Source: Mycolicibacterium wolinskyi
GTDB lineage: Bacteria > Actinomycetota > Actinomycetes > Mycobacteriales > Mycobacteriaceae
Length of the DNA: 64,000 nt
Assembly: GCF_002101965.1 (NCBI RefSeq)
Contig: NZ_LQQA01000030.1
Span: forward strand, 496,001 to 560,000
Direction of reading: 5' to 3'
Below the pieces are notes generated by a model, which was not told where the DNA came from, made no database searches, and saw only the letters and a list, made by a program, of their open reading frames with translations. The position numbers and the translations under genes were made by a program. Below are positions 15,607-23,436 of this stretch, piece after piece (positions within the stretch are counted from its first letter, which is position 1; each line of letters begins with the position of its first letter).

Positions 15607-17235
15607 CTACCAGCGGTTGGCGGCGTCGGCGAGTTCGGCGCTCAGCTTGTTCGCCCGTTCCCGGGCGGCGGCCAGATCCTCGGTGGGTGCGCACCGAACT
15701 TCGGTGTAGGACTTGAGTTTCGGTTCGGTGCCCGACGGGCGGACCACCACACGGATGCTGGTTCCGGAGTCCTCCCCAGTGAAGATCAGTGCGTCGGTGC
15801 GCTGTTGGCCGCGCCGGTCGAGGAGGTCTTCGGCGGTGACGGCGAATCCGGCGAGTTCGGTCGGCAGATCGGATCGCAATCGCATCATCGCCGCTTCGGC
15901 ATCGTCGTCGGGATCGTCCAGGTGACGCGACACGGCGCGCGTGACGTGCACGCCGTGGACCCGGGCCAGGTCGTCGAGCGCGTCGAGCACGGTGCGGCCC
16001 TGATCGCGCAGCGCGGCGACCAGATCGCACGCCAGGATCGCTGCGGTGATGCCGTCCTTGTCGCGGACAGCGGCCGGATCGACGCAGTGCCCGATGGCTT
16101 CCTCGTAGGCATAGACCAGGGTGCTTCCGGGTGCGCCCGCGCGCGCCAACCATTTGAAGCCCGTGAGGGTTTCGGTGTGGTGGGCGCCGTGTGCGGCGGC
16201 GATGGCGGCGAGCATGCGCGACGATACGACGGTGCTGGCCACCACGGTGGCCTCGCTGACCGGCCCGGGCTCCACCTGCGACAGGATGTAATCGCCCAGC
16301 AGCCAACCCGTTTCGTCGCCGGACAGCATGCGCCAGCCGTCGGGTGTCGGTACTCCGACCGCGCACCGGTCGGCGTCGGGATCCAGCGCGATCGCGATGT
16401 CGGCCGAAACATCGGCTGCCAGGCTCAGGAGTTCGTCGACGGCGCCCGGCTCCTCCGGATTCGGGAAGGTCACGGTCGGGAAGTCCGGATCGGGATTGAA
16501 CTGTGACTCGACCATGTAGACGTCGTCGAGGCCCGCCAACGCCATTGCGTCCAAGATGAACTCGCCACCGACACCGTGCAGCGGTGTGACGGCCACCCGC
16601 ACCGATCCGGGGGCGCGGCGCACCCGCGCAGCCCGCTCGAGATAGGACTTGATCTGGGCCAGGCCACCCGTTCGGACCGGGACCCGGCGGATCTCGTCGG
16701 CATGCGGAGCGCGGCTTACGGCGTCTTCGATCTCCCGGTCGGTGGGGGAGATGATCTGCATGCCGCCGTCGAAGAACACCTTGTACCCGTTGTCGGACGG
16801 GGGGTTGTGCGACGCGGTGATCTGGATGCCTGCCGCGGCGGGCATGTGTCGCACCGCGAACGCGACGACCGGCGTCGGGACGGCCGCCAGCATCAGCAGC
16901 ACCTCGAACCCTTCGGCGGCAAGGACTTCCGCGGCGGCCAGCGCGAATTCGTCCGACTGGTGGCGTGCGTCGCGGCCCACCACCACCTGCGAGCCGCCCA
17001 AACCCCGGTCTTTGAGTACGTGTGCGACGGCCCACGTGGTGCGCAGCACGACGGCAAGGTTCATCCCGTCGGGCCCACCGCGCATCGGCCCGCGTAGGCC
17101 CGCGGTGCCGAATGTCAGGGGGTGGCTGAACCTTCGGTCGAGTTCATCGGGACTGCAGGCCCGCAATTCGGCGGCGGTCTGCGGGTCGGGGTCGTGGGCG
17201 ATCCAGTCGTGGGCTGCTGTCGCAATCGACGTCAT
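15607..17235 (-). CDS. pmmB: Phosphohexomutase (phosphomannomutase/phosphoglucomutase) PmmB
   Basis: Alpha-D-phosphohexomutase of 542 residues. The phosphoserine is Ser142 in ITASHNPPSDNGYKVF, the magnesium loop DPDADR is at 285-290, a sugar-specificity loop (GDETGW) follows, and the C-terminal phosphate-binding RPSGTEPKLK closes the fold. It interconverts sugar 1- and 6-phosphates, or pentose phosphates, feeding mannosylated glycolipid or nucleoside salvage routes. Gene order next to upp and purine nucleoside phosphorylase matches M. tuberculosis Rv3308. ATG 17235 overlaps the MarR stop as ATGA. Confidence 0.9.
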   Translation of the reverse strand: MTSIATAAHDWIAHDPDPQTAAELRACSPDELDRRFSHPLTFGTAGLRGPMRGGPDGMNLAVVLRTTWAVAHVLKDRGLGGSQVVVGRDARHQSDEFALAAAEVLAAEGFEVLLMLAAVPTPVVAFAVRHMPAAAGIQITASHNPPSDNGYKVFFDGGMQIISPTDREIEDAVSRAPHADEIRRVPVRTGGLAQIKSYLERAARVRRAPGSVRVAVTPLHGVGGEFILDAMALAGLDDVYMVESQFNPDPDFPTVTFPNPEEPGAVDELLSLAADVSADIAIALDPDADRCAVGVPTPDGWRMLSGDETGWLLGDYILSQVEPGPVSEATVVASTVVSSRMLAAIAAAHGAHHTETLTGFKWLARAGAPGSTLVYAYEEAIGHCVDPAAVRDKDGITAAILACDLVAALRDQGRTVLDALDDLARVHGVHVTRAVSRHLDDPDDDAEAAMMRLRSDLPTELAGFAVTAEDLLDRRGQQRTDALIFTGEDSGTSIRVVVRPSGTEPKLKSYTEVRCAPTEDLAAARERANKLSAELADAANRW

Positions 17236-17678
17236 GAGGCAAGTGTGCCCCCACCAGCCTCCGAGTAAGCAAGCTTGCGCAGCACCGGCGCGACGAGCAT
17301 CAGCAGATCGAACTCCAGATCGGTGAGGTTGTCGCGCATCGTCGCGTGCAGCCAGGCGTCGCGTTCGGCACGATCCGCCTGTAACAGCGCGGTGCCCGCG
17401 GCGGTGATGTCGATGAGTTGACGGCGGCGGTCGTTGTCATCGGGACGCCGGGCGATCAAACCCCGGCCGAGTAGTTCGTTGATGCTGTCGGTCAGCGATT
17501 GCACCCGCACGTGCAGGCGCGCGGCGAGTTCGGCCGGGGTGGTGGTGCCGGTCCGGCTGACCTCGCCCAGAAGTTCCATCTGGCTCAGCGTCAGGCCGTG
17601 GTCGGGCCGGTGCCGCCGCATCTGACGGGTCACCGCCATCATCGACTCCCGCAGCTCAGTGGCTGACGTCGCGATCAT
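17232..17678 (-). CDS. MarR-family transcriptional regulator
   Basis: Winged-helix repressor, 148 residues from ATG 17678. The recognition region is TTPAELAARLHVRVQSLTDS with the wing RRPDDNDRRRQLIDIT. A GTG at 17714 in the same frame has been passed over because it coincides with the -35 box of the gene's own promoter (GTGACA 17714-17709, 18-base spacer, TATAAC 17690-17685, six bases to the ATG). The operator 17678-17699 covers the -10 box and start, indicating autorepression. It is coupled to pmmB by an ATGA overlap and diverges from the AbrB-type membrane gene. Confidence 0.85.
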   Translation of the reverse strand: MIATSATELRESMMAVTRQMRRHRPDHGLTLSQMELLGEVSRTGTTTPAELAARLHVRVQSLTDSINELLGRGLIARRPDDNDRRRQLIDITAAGTALLQADRAERDAWLHATMRDNLTDLEFDLLMLVAPVLRKLAYSEAGGGTLAS

Positions 17679-17699
17679 TACCAAGTTATACCTTGGTAA
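17678..17699. promoter_or_regulatory. MarR operator: perfect 8-6-8 palindrome
   Basis: TTACCAAG (17678-17685) and CTTGGTAA (17692-17699) are exact inverted copies around TTATAC. The palindrome overlays the -10 box and the first base of the MarR start codon, so binding would block the leaderless promoter and may also affect the divergent gene 84 bases away. Confidence 0.7.
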
Positions 17700-17782
17700 C
17701 TGTTTGGTTGTCACGGGTATCGATCCAGGCTGAAGTGGTTCATTGTCAAGCTTGTGCTTAAAATATGGGGTCTGGAGGTTGA

Positions 17783-18874
17783 ATGCGACGAATCCTGCGG
17801 TGGGCTCTGCTTGTGGTGGTGACGAGCGCCGTCACGGTTCCGCTCACCCTCGTCGGCGTCCCTTCGTCAGCCCTGTTCGCCGCGCTGGCGGTCGGTGTCG
17901 CCTTGGCGTTGGCGTCGCTCGCGCCTGATCGGGTGCCGCGTCGGGCCGGCGTGTTGGCCCAGGGTGTGCTCGGCGTCTACATCGGCACCATGGTTCATCA
18001 GGACGCCGTCGACGCCCTGCGCTCCGACTGGTTGATCGTGCTGGTGATCGCCGTGGCCACGCTGCTGCTCAGCGTGGTGGCCGGGGCGTTGCTGGGTCTG
18101 CATCGCGATGTCTCACCGCTCACCGGATCGCTCGCGTTGGTCGCAGGCGGCGCGTCCGGACTGGTGGCCATCGCCCGCGAACTCGGTGGCGACGACCGCG
18201 TCGTCTCCGTCGTGCAATATCTACGGGTGGCGCTGGTCACCGCGACCATTCCGCTCGTCGTGACACTGGTCTTTCATGCCGACCGCTCCCACCCCGCTCC
18301 GATGGCGCCCCAAACCGCATCGGCGCCTTGGTATCTCAGCCTGGCCATGATCGCCGTGCTGGTCGCGGTCGGGGCGGTGGGCGGAAAGTTGATCCGGTTG
18401 CCCGGCGCCGGGCTGCTCGGGCCGCTCGCGCTGACCGTCGTGCTGCAGTTGACCGGCCTGTCGTTCGGGCTGACCGTGCCGACCGTGCTGGTGCAGGCCG
18501 GGTACATGGTGATCGGCTGGCAGGCCGGCGTGGCGTTCACCCGCGAATCGCTGCGGGCCATCGGTCGCATCCTGCCGCTGGCACTGGCTCTCATCGTGGT
18601 GCTCGGCGTGGCGACCGCGGGGCTCGGTGTGGTGCTCGCGAACGTCACCGGGGTGACTCAACTGGAGGGATACCTGGCCACCAGCCCCGGCGGCGTGTAC
18701 GCGGTGCTGGCCACCGCGGTGGAAACCGGGTCGAACGTCACGTTCATCATCGCCGCCCAGGTGCTGCGGGTGCTGCTGATGCTGTTCGCGGCGCCGCTGA
18801 TGGCCAGGGGCGTGGCCCGCCTCAGCCGTCGTCAGGCCGTCGACGAGCCGGTCGCGGTTGCCACTCGGCGGTAG
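17783..18874 (+). CDS. AbrB-family membrane protein (putative transporter)
   Basis: Polytopic membrane protein of 363 residues with about ten hydrophobic segments arranged as two similar halves, typical of the AbrB/TIGR03082 family once called ammonia monooxygenase. Conserved signatures are ALVAGGASGLVAIARELGGD in the first half and YLATSPGGVYAVLATAVETG in the second. ATG 17783 has GGAGG just upstream. It diverges from the MarR gene, which may control it. The transported compound is unknown. Its last 43 bases overlap the convergent gene at 18832. Confidence 0.8.
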   Translation: MRRILRWALLVVVTSAVTVPLTLVGVPSSALFAALAVGVALALASLAPDRVPRRAGVLAQGVLGVYIGTMVHQDAVDALRSDWLIVLVIAVATLLLSVVAGALLGLHRDVSPLTGSLALVAGGASGLVAIARELGGDDRVVSVVQYLRVALVTATIPLVVTLVFHADRSHPAPMAPQTASAPWYLSLAMIAVLVAVGAVGGKLIRLPGAGLLGPLALTVVLQLTGLSFGLTVPTVLVQAGYMVIGWQAGVAFTRESLRAIGRILPLALALIVVLGVATAGLGVVLANVTGVTQLEGYLATSPGGVYAVLATAVETGSNVTFIIAAQVLRVLLMLFAAPLMARGVARLSRRQAVDEPVAVATRR

Positions 18875-19596
18875 ATGATCGGTTGGGCGGCAACGTCGTT
18901 CGCCTTGAAATTCGCGAGCACGAACGTGCGGAACGTGCGAGCGAACAGCAGGCTCGGCAGAAAATCGCGCAGCGCGGGCCAGCTCGCGTGGTTGACCACG
19001 CTGTAGTCGTTCTTCTCGCCGGGCAGTGGGCGCAGCAGGGTCGAGTCGGCCAACGCGGTGTGTCGCTGGAACCAGCCCGCGGTGTACTCCCACACGTCGT
19101 ACACGGTTTCGGCGTCGTCGCAGTGGAAGTAATTGAACAGAAACCAGCGGTCACTGCTGTGGTCGACATCGGCGATGCGGGCGGCGTTGCCTGCCGCGAC
19201 CCGATACGTATGCCGCGCGCTCTGCTGGATCGCGGCCGCCATGGCGCGGTAGGCGTCGTCGTCGCGCACCGCGTCGGCGGCGTCCGCGGTGGCGGTGCGC
19301 ACAAGGACCACGACGTCGTAGCGGGCCGGCCGCACACCTGCGTGCCGCAACAACTCCGAACCCTCGCCAGGCGGTCGCAACGTCCCTCTGAACACGACGG
19401 TTTCGACGACGTCGTCGCGCTGGGCCAGCTTCTCGGCCGATGCGGCGAGCCGCGCGATCAGCCGGTGTCGTGCTCGCGACGGCGCGGCGATCGGGCCGGC
19501 CCAGCGGCCGACCTCGGCCGCGATGACCAGAAATCCGTCGGGCGTGGGTTCCGTCAGGCGCGCCGTGACGGCGAGGTGATCGTTCACGAGTTCCAT
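18832..19596 (-). CDS. Hypothetical protein linked to a FAD monooxygenase
   Basis: Soluble protein of 254 residues with no signal or membrane segment; I do not recognise its family. Aromatic-rich stretches (SDRWFLFNYFHCDDAETVYD and WEYTAGWFQRHTAL) suggest a ligand pocket of the dimeric alpha+beta barrel kind, but this is weak. It starts 19 bases after the monooxygenase stop and is probably cotranscribed, so it may act on the same compound. Its 3' end overlaps the AbrB-type gene by 43 bases tail to tail. Confidence 0.65.
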   Translation of the reverse strand: MELVNDHLAVTARLTEPTPDGFLVIAAEVGRWAGPIAAPSRARHRLIARLAASAEKLAQRDDVVETVVFRGTLRPPGEGSELLRHAGVRPARYDVVVLVRTATADAADAVRDDDAYRAMAAAIQQSARHTYRVAAGNAARIADVDHSSDRWFLFNYFHCDDAETVYDVWEYTAGWFQRHTALADSTLLRPLPGEKNDYSVVNHASWPALRDFLPSLLFARTFRTFVLANFKANDVAAQPIIYRRVATATGSSTA

Positions 19597-19615
19597 GGGT
19601 TTTCCTTCCTCGATC

Positions 19616-20743
19616 TCAGCGACGGTCCAGGCCGGACAGTCGCCAGGCCAGCGTGCGGCGCACGGCGGGGAGCTTTCCGGCCAGTCGCATCACGCGGTTG
19701 CGGATCGCGCGGCGGCGCGCGGTCGCCAGTTCGGTGAGCCGGCTCGCCATCGCGACCACGCCTTCCGCGGTGCGGTGGCGGCTTGCGGCGTACTCGTCGA
19801 GCACGCTGTCGGGGCTGCCGGTCAGCACTTGCGCGAGGCTCTGCGCGACCGCGACGGCGTCCTCGATGCCGAGGTTCATGCCCTGCCCGCCCGCGGGCGA
19901 ATGCACATGTGCGGCGTCTCCGGCCAGCAGGATGCGGTTGTGCCGGAACGAGTCGGCGATGCGGTGGTGCACCCGGAAGCGCGAGCCCCACACGACACTT
20001 TCGACGACGGCGGGCCGGGCAACCGGTCCGCGCTCGTCGAGCAGGCCCTGCACGAATGCGACATCGGGGTGTTGCGGCGCCTCGTCGACGGTCGCGACGA
20101 TGCGGTACATCCCGTCGGGCAGCGGCGCGACCACCACCAGGCCGGCCGGTGAGAAATAGAGGATGACCTCGTCGGCGGGCACGCCGCCCGAGAGCCGGAC
20201 GTCGGCCAGCGCGAAGGATTCGGCATAGGTGCCGCCGGTGAACGCGATGCCCGCTTGCTCCCGAACCGTGCTGTGCATGCCGTCGGCGCCCACGAGGTAT
20301 CGAGCGGTGATCTGCTCGCCATCGACGAAGGTCGCGACGACATGCGTGTCGTGCTGAGCGATCGCGGTGACGGTGGCCGGGCGAATGACCTTTCCGCCCA
20401 GCGCTTCCAGGCGATTGAGCAGGAACGCCTCGGTGTCGGCCTGCGAGATCATCAGCGTGTACGGGTAGCGCGTGGGCAGGTCGTTGAACGGCACCCCGAT
20501 GAGAAGGGCGTCGCGGTCGCGGATCGTAAACGTCGGTGTGTGCACGCCACGCGCGACCAGATCGTCGACCACGCCGTAGGGCTCCAAGAGCTCGAGTGTG
20601 TGTGAGTGGACGACGGCCGCCCGGGAGGTGTTCGCCCCTTCGGCTTGGCCGTCGACGACGACCACGTCGTGACCGAGTTGGGTCAGCACGATGGCGGCGG
20701 TCAGTCCGACCGGTCCGGCCCCGACGATCAGCACATCTTTCAT
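19616..20743 (-). CDS. FAD-dependent aromatic-ring monooxygenase-like protein
   Basis: Group A flavoprotein hydroxylase of 375 residues using NAD(P)H and O2. It has the Rossmann motif VLIVGAGPVGLTAAI at residues 4-18, the DG motif YLVGADGMHSTVREQ, and the FAD-ribityl motif RILLAGDAAHVHSPAGGQGMN. ATG 20743 has GAGGAA upstream; in-frame codons further up fall in the operator region. A promoter (TTGACA 20827-20822, 17 bases, TAGCGT 20804-20799) lies between the twin operators shared with the divergent TetR gene. Likely induced by a TetR ligand such as a phenolic or antibiotic; substrate unknown. Confidence 0.85.
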   Translation of the reverse strand: MKDVLIVGAGPVGLTAAIVLTQLGHDVVVVDGQAEGANTSRAAVVHSHTLELLEPYGVVDDLVARGVHTPTFTIRDRDALLIGVPFNDLPTRYPYTLMISQADTEAFLLNRLEALGGKVIRPATVTAIAQHDTHVVATFVDGEQITARYLVGADGMHSTVREQAGIAFTGGTYAESFALADVRLSGGVPADEVILYFSPAGLVVVAPLPDGMYRIVATVDEAPQHPDVAFVQGLLDERGPVARPAVVESVVWGSRFRVHHRIADSFRHNRILLAGDAAHVHSPAGGQGMNLGIEDAVAVAQSLAQVLTGSPDSVLDEYAASRHRTAEGVVAMASRLTELATARRRAIRNRVMRLAGKLPAVRRTLAWRLSGLDRR

Positions 20744-20766
20744 GTCCGTTCCTCGCTTCCGCTTTG

Positions 20767-20797
20767 TCAACAACTGTTGGTCAACGCTTGTTGGCAT
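20767..20797. repeat. Operator copy 1 of a 31-bp direct repeat
   Basis: This unit and 20824-20854 share about 26 of 31 positions and each contain two TGTTG-type half-sites, including a CAACA-nn-TGTTG palindrome, ending in TTGGCAT. It lies just downstream of the monooxygenase -10 box. Confidence 0.65.
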
Positions 20798-20798
20798 C

Positions 20799-20827
20799 AC
20801 GCTATGCGCGTTGTCGCGATATGTCAA
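20799..20827 (-). promoter_or_regulatory. Promoter of the FAD monooxygenase gene
   Basis: On the minus strand TTGACA (20827-20822), a 17-base spacer and TAGCGT (20804-20799). The -35 box falls in operator copy 2 and the expected start falls in operator copy 1. Confidence 0.6.
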
Positions 20828-20854
20828 CACATGTTGGCCTACACTTGTTGGCAT
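20824..20854. repeat. Operator copy 2 of a 31-bp direct repeat
   Basis: Same orientation as copy 1, 57 bases downstream. It spans the TACACT -10 box (20840-20845) of the TetR gene and ends in its start codon, and also overlaps the -35 box of the monooxygenase promoter, so one repressor could close both genes. Confidence 0.65.
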
Positions 20855-21398
20855 GAGACGACCGGCAGCTGAGACGAAGTCCGTGATCCTGGCCGCGGCA
20901 CGCGAACGATTCGCCGCCGACGGCTACGAGCGCGCGACGATCCGCGCGATCGCGGCCGATGCGGGGATCGACCCGTCGATGGTCATGCGCTATTTCGGCA
21001 ACAAGGAAGGGCTGTTCGCCGCTGCGGCCGAATTCGACCTGGAGCTACCGGACCTGACCGCGGTGCCACGCGATCAGGTCGGGATGGCACTGGCCGCACA
21101 TTTCCTGGAGCGCTGGGAGCGCGACGAGGCATTGCTGATCCTCCTGCGCGCCGGCGTCACCAACGACGCCGTCGCCGAGCGCATGCGAACGATCTTCGCC
21201 GCACAGCTCGCCCCCGTCATCGCCAAGACCACCGGCCACGCCGCCGACACGCCACAACGGGCCAGCTTGGCGGCCTCACAGGTGCTCGGCATGGCGCTGT
21301 GTCGCTATGTGCTGGCGTTTCCGCCGTTGGTGGCTATGGATCGACAGCAGATCGTCGACTGGATCGGGCCGACGCTGCAGCGGTATCTCGTGGGTTAG
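20853..21398 (+). CDS. TetR-family regulator of the FAD monooxygenase
   Basis: Repressor of 181 residues with an N-terminal helix-turn-helix (ATIRAIAADAGIDPSMVMRY) near residues 30-50 and a variable ligand domain. The start is ATG 20853, seven bases after TACACT; upstream in-frame codons encode the operator and are not plausible. Divergent from the monooxygenase gene with twin operators between them. Its stop shares four bases with the convergent nucleoside phosphorylase gene. Confidence 0.85.
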   Translation: MRRPAAETKSVILAAARERFAADGYERATIRAIAADAGIDPSMVMRYFGNKEGLFAAAAEFDLELPDLTAVPRDQVGMALAAHFLERWERDEALLILLRAGVTNDAVAERMRTIFAAQLAPVIAKTTGHAADTPQRASLAASQVLGMALCRYVLAFPPLVAMDRQQIVDWIGPTLQRYLVG

Positions 21399-22204
21399 AG
21401 GCGCTCGACCACCGAAGCCAGCAGCGCGCCCATCCGCGTCGCCGACTGCCGCCCGGCTTCCAGCACCTCGGCGTGGCTGAGCGGTTGGCCCGTCATGCCC
21501 GCGGCCAGGTTCGTCACCAGCGACACCGCGAACACCTCGGCGCCGGCCGCGCGCGCGGCGATCGTCTCGTGCACGGTCGACATGCCGACGAGGTCGGCAC
21601 CGAGCGTGCGCAGCATCCGGATCTCGGCCGGGGTCTCGTAGTGCGGGCCGGGCAGGCCGGCATAGACGCCTTCGGCGAGATCGGGCTCGATCTCGCGGGC
21701 CAGTGCGCGCAGCCGTGGCGAGTAGGCGTCGACCAGATCGACGAACTGCGCGCCGACCAGTGGTGAGCGAGCGGTGAGGTTGAGGTGATCGCTGATCAGC
21801 ACGGGCTGGCCCACCTCATACTCCGGACGCAGGCCACCCGCCGCGTTCGTCAGCACGACCGTGCGCACGCCGGTCGCGGCGGCGGTCCGCACCGGATGCA
21901 CGACGTGCTGCAGGTCATGGCCCTCATAGGCGTGGATGCGGCCGACCAGGACCAGAACCCGATGTGCGCCGATGCGGACCGACAGCACCTGGCCGCCGTG
22001 ACCGGCGGCGCTGGGCGGGGTGAAACCGGGAAGTTCGGCCATCGGGACCACCGCCACCGGATCGCCGAGTTCGGCGACCGCGGGTGCCCAGCCCGATCCG
22101 AGGACGACTGCCACGTCGTGGTGTTCGACGCCGGTCCGTTCGGCGATGGCTTGTGCCGACGCGAGGAGCGAATCTGGTGCTGCGGGGGCGGGGCTGTCGG
22201 TCAC
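21395..22204 (-). CDS. deoD: Purine nucleoside phosphorylase (trimeric class)
   Basis: Enzyme of 269 residues splitting inosine and guanosine with phosphate. Features are the phosphate-binding VLGSGW near residue 35, the GRIHAYEGHD motif, LTNAAGGL, and the purine-site region VGMSTVHETIAARAAG. Length and motifs match M. tuberculosis Rv3307 (annotated deoD, functionally punA). GTG 22204 lies eight bases after TAAGCT (22218-22213), suggesting a leaderless mRNA. Divergent from amiB1 across only 47 bases. Confidence 0.9.
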   Translation of the reverse strand: MTDSPAPAAPDSLLASAQAIAERTGVEHHDVAVVLGSGWAPAVAELGDPVAVVPMAELPGFTPPSAAGHGGQVLSVRIGAHRVLVLVGRIHAYEGHDLQHVVHPVRTAAATGVRTVVLTNAAGGLRPEYEVGQPVLISDHLNLTARSPLVGAQFVDLVDAYSPRLRALAREIEPDLAEGVYAGLPGPHYETPAEIRMLRTLGADLVGMSTVHETIAARAAGAEVFAVSLVTNLAAGMTGQPLSHAEVLEAGRQSATRMGALLASVVERL

Positions 22205-22251
22205 GATAGGCGAGCTTAACCGCGTCTTCGCGGTGGTGAGATACTGCCAAG

Positions 22252-23436
22252 ATGCCCACCGCCACCGCATCGCTATGCGTCGAAGACGCCGTCAACCGGC
22301 GTCGTGGCGACCTCGTCGAACTGTCGCACTCGATCCACGCCGAGCCGGAGTTGGCCTTCGCCGAACACCGCAGCTGCGCCAAGACCCAAACTCTCGTCGC
22401 CGAATACGGCTTCGAGATCACCGCGGCGCCCGGCGGGCTCGACACCGCGTTTCGGGCGTCGTACGGCAGCGGGCCGCTGGTGGTCGGGGTGTGCGCGGAA
22501 TATGACGCGCTGCCCGAGATCGGACATGCGTGCGGGCACAACATCATTGCGGCGTCGGCCGTCGGGACCGCGCTGGCACTGGCCGAGGTTGCCGACGACC
22601 TCGGCCTGACCGTCGTGCTCGTCGGCACGCCTGCTGAGGAGCTGGGTGGCGGAAAGGTGTTGCTGCTCAACGCCGGAACCTTCGACGACATCGCCGCCTC
22701 GGTCATGCTGCATCCCGGTCCGGTCGACATTGCCGCGGCCCGGTCACTGGCGCTGTCGGAGGTGACCGTCGACTACACGGGCCGCGAATCGCACGCCGCC
22801 GTCGCCCCGTACCTGGGCGTGAACGCCGGTGACGCGGTCACCGTCGCCCAGGTGGCGATCGGCCTGCTGCGTCAGCAATTGATGCCGGGCCAGATGGTGC
22901 ACGGCATCGTCACCCATGGCGGCCAGGCCACCAACGTGATCCCGGGCCGGGCCGAGATGCGCTACACGATGCGGGCCACCGACATGGCGGCGCTGCGCGA
23001 ACTGGAAGGGCGCATGGCCGGCTGCTTCGAGGCCGGTGCGCTGGCCACCGGCTGCGAGCACCAGGTCACCGAGACCGCACCGGCCTACGCCGAACTATTG
23101 CCTGATCCCTGGCTTTCGGAGACGATTCGCGCCGAGATGGTTCGGCTCGGGCGTGATCCGCTGCCCGAGAGCGTCGAGGCGAGCGTGCCGTTGGGCAGCA
23201 CCGACATGGGCAACATCACGCAGGTGATGCCGGGCATTCACCCGGTGATCGGCATCGACTCGGGCGGCGCGGCCATCCACCAGCCCGCGTTCGCGACGGC
23301 CGCGGTGGGACCGAGCGCGGACAAGGGCGTGGTCGAAGGCGCAATCATGTTGGCGCGCACCGTCGTTCGGTTGGCCGAAACGCCTGCCGAGCGTGATCGC
23401 GTGCTCGAAGCACAGCAGAGGAGGCAGGTGCGATGA
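22252..23436 (+). CDS. amiB1: M20-family amidohydrolase AmiB1
   Basis: Metal-dependent amidohydrolase of 394 residues of the peptidase M20/ACY1L2 group. The metal-site phrases are CAEYDALPEIGHACGHN and VGTPAEELGGGK, with the dimerisation domain in the middle. Homologous by order and family to Rv3306c. It probably trims an acylated amino compound or p-aminobenzoyl-type amide; substrate unknown. ATG 22252 lacks a ribosome site and lies six bases after GATACT, a weak -10. It overlaps amiA1 by ATGA. Confidence 0.85.
   Translation: MPTATASLCVEDAVNRRRGDLVELSHSIHAEPELAFAEHRSCAKTQTLVAEYGFEITAAPGGLDTAFRASYGSGPLVVGVCAEYDALPEIGHACGHNIIAASAVGTALALAEVADDLGLTVVLVGTPAEELGGGKVLLLNAGTFDDIAASVMLHPGPVDIAAARSLALSEVTVDYTGRESHAAVAPYLGVNAGDAVTVAQVAIGLLRQQLMPGQMVHGIVTHGGQATNVIPGRAEMRYTMRATDMAALRELEGRMAGCFEAGALATGCEHQVTETAPAYAELLPDPWLSETIRAEMVRLGRDPLPESVEASVPLGSTDMGNITQVMPGIHPVIGIDSGGAAIHQPAFATAAVGPSADKGVVEGAIMLARTVVRLAETPAERDRVLEAQQRRQVR

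Noticed and set aside
14527..16506. A 659-codon open frame on the plus strand
   Set aside because: It is antisense to the membrane-protein and pmmB genes, has low-complexity Arg/Asp/Gly composition and no motif. GC-rich codon bias opens such frames.
15170..17035. A 621-codon open frame overlapping pmmB in another frame on the same strand
   Set aside because: Composition is dominated by Arg and Gly and the pmmB frame contains the catalytic serine and metal loop.
20691..20852. Longer N-terminus for the TetR protein from an upstream ATG
   Set aside because: These codons would translate the twin operators and the monooxygenase 5' end, and do not resemble a TetR N-terminus.
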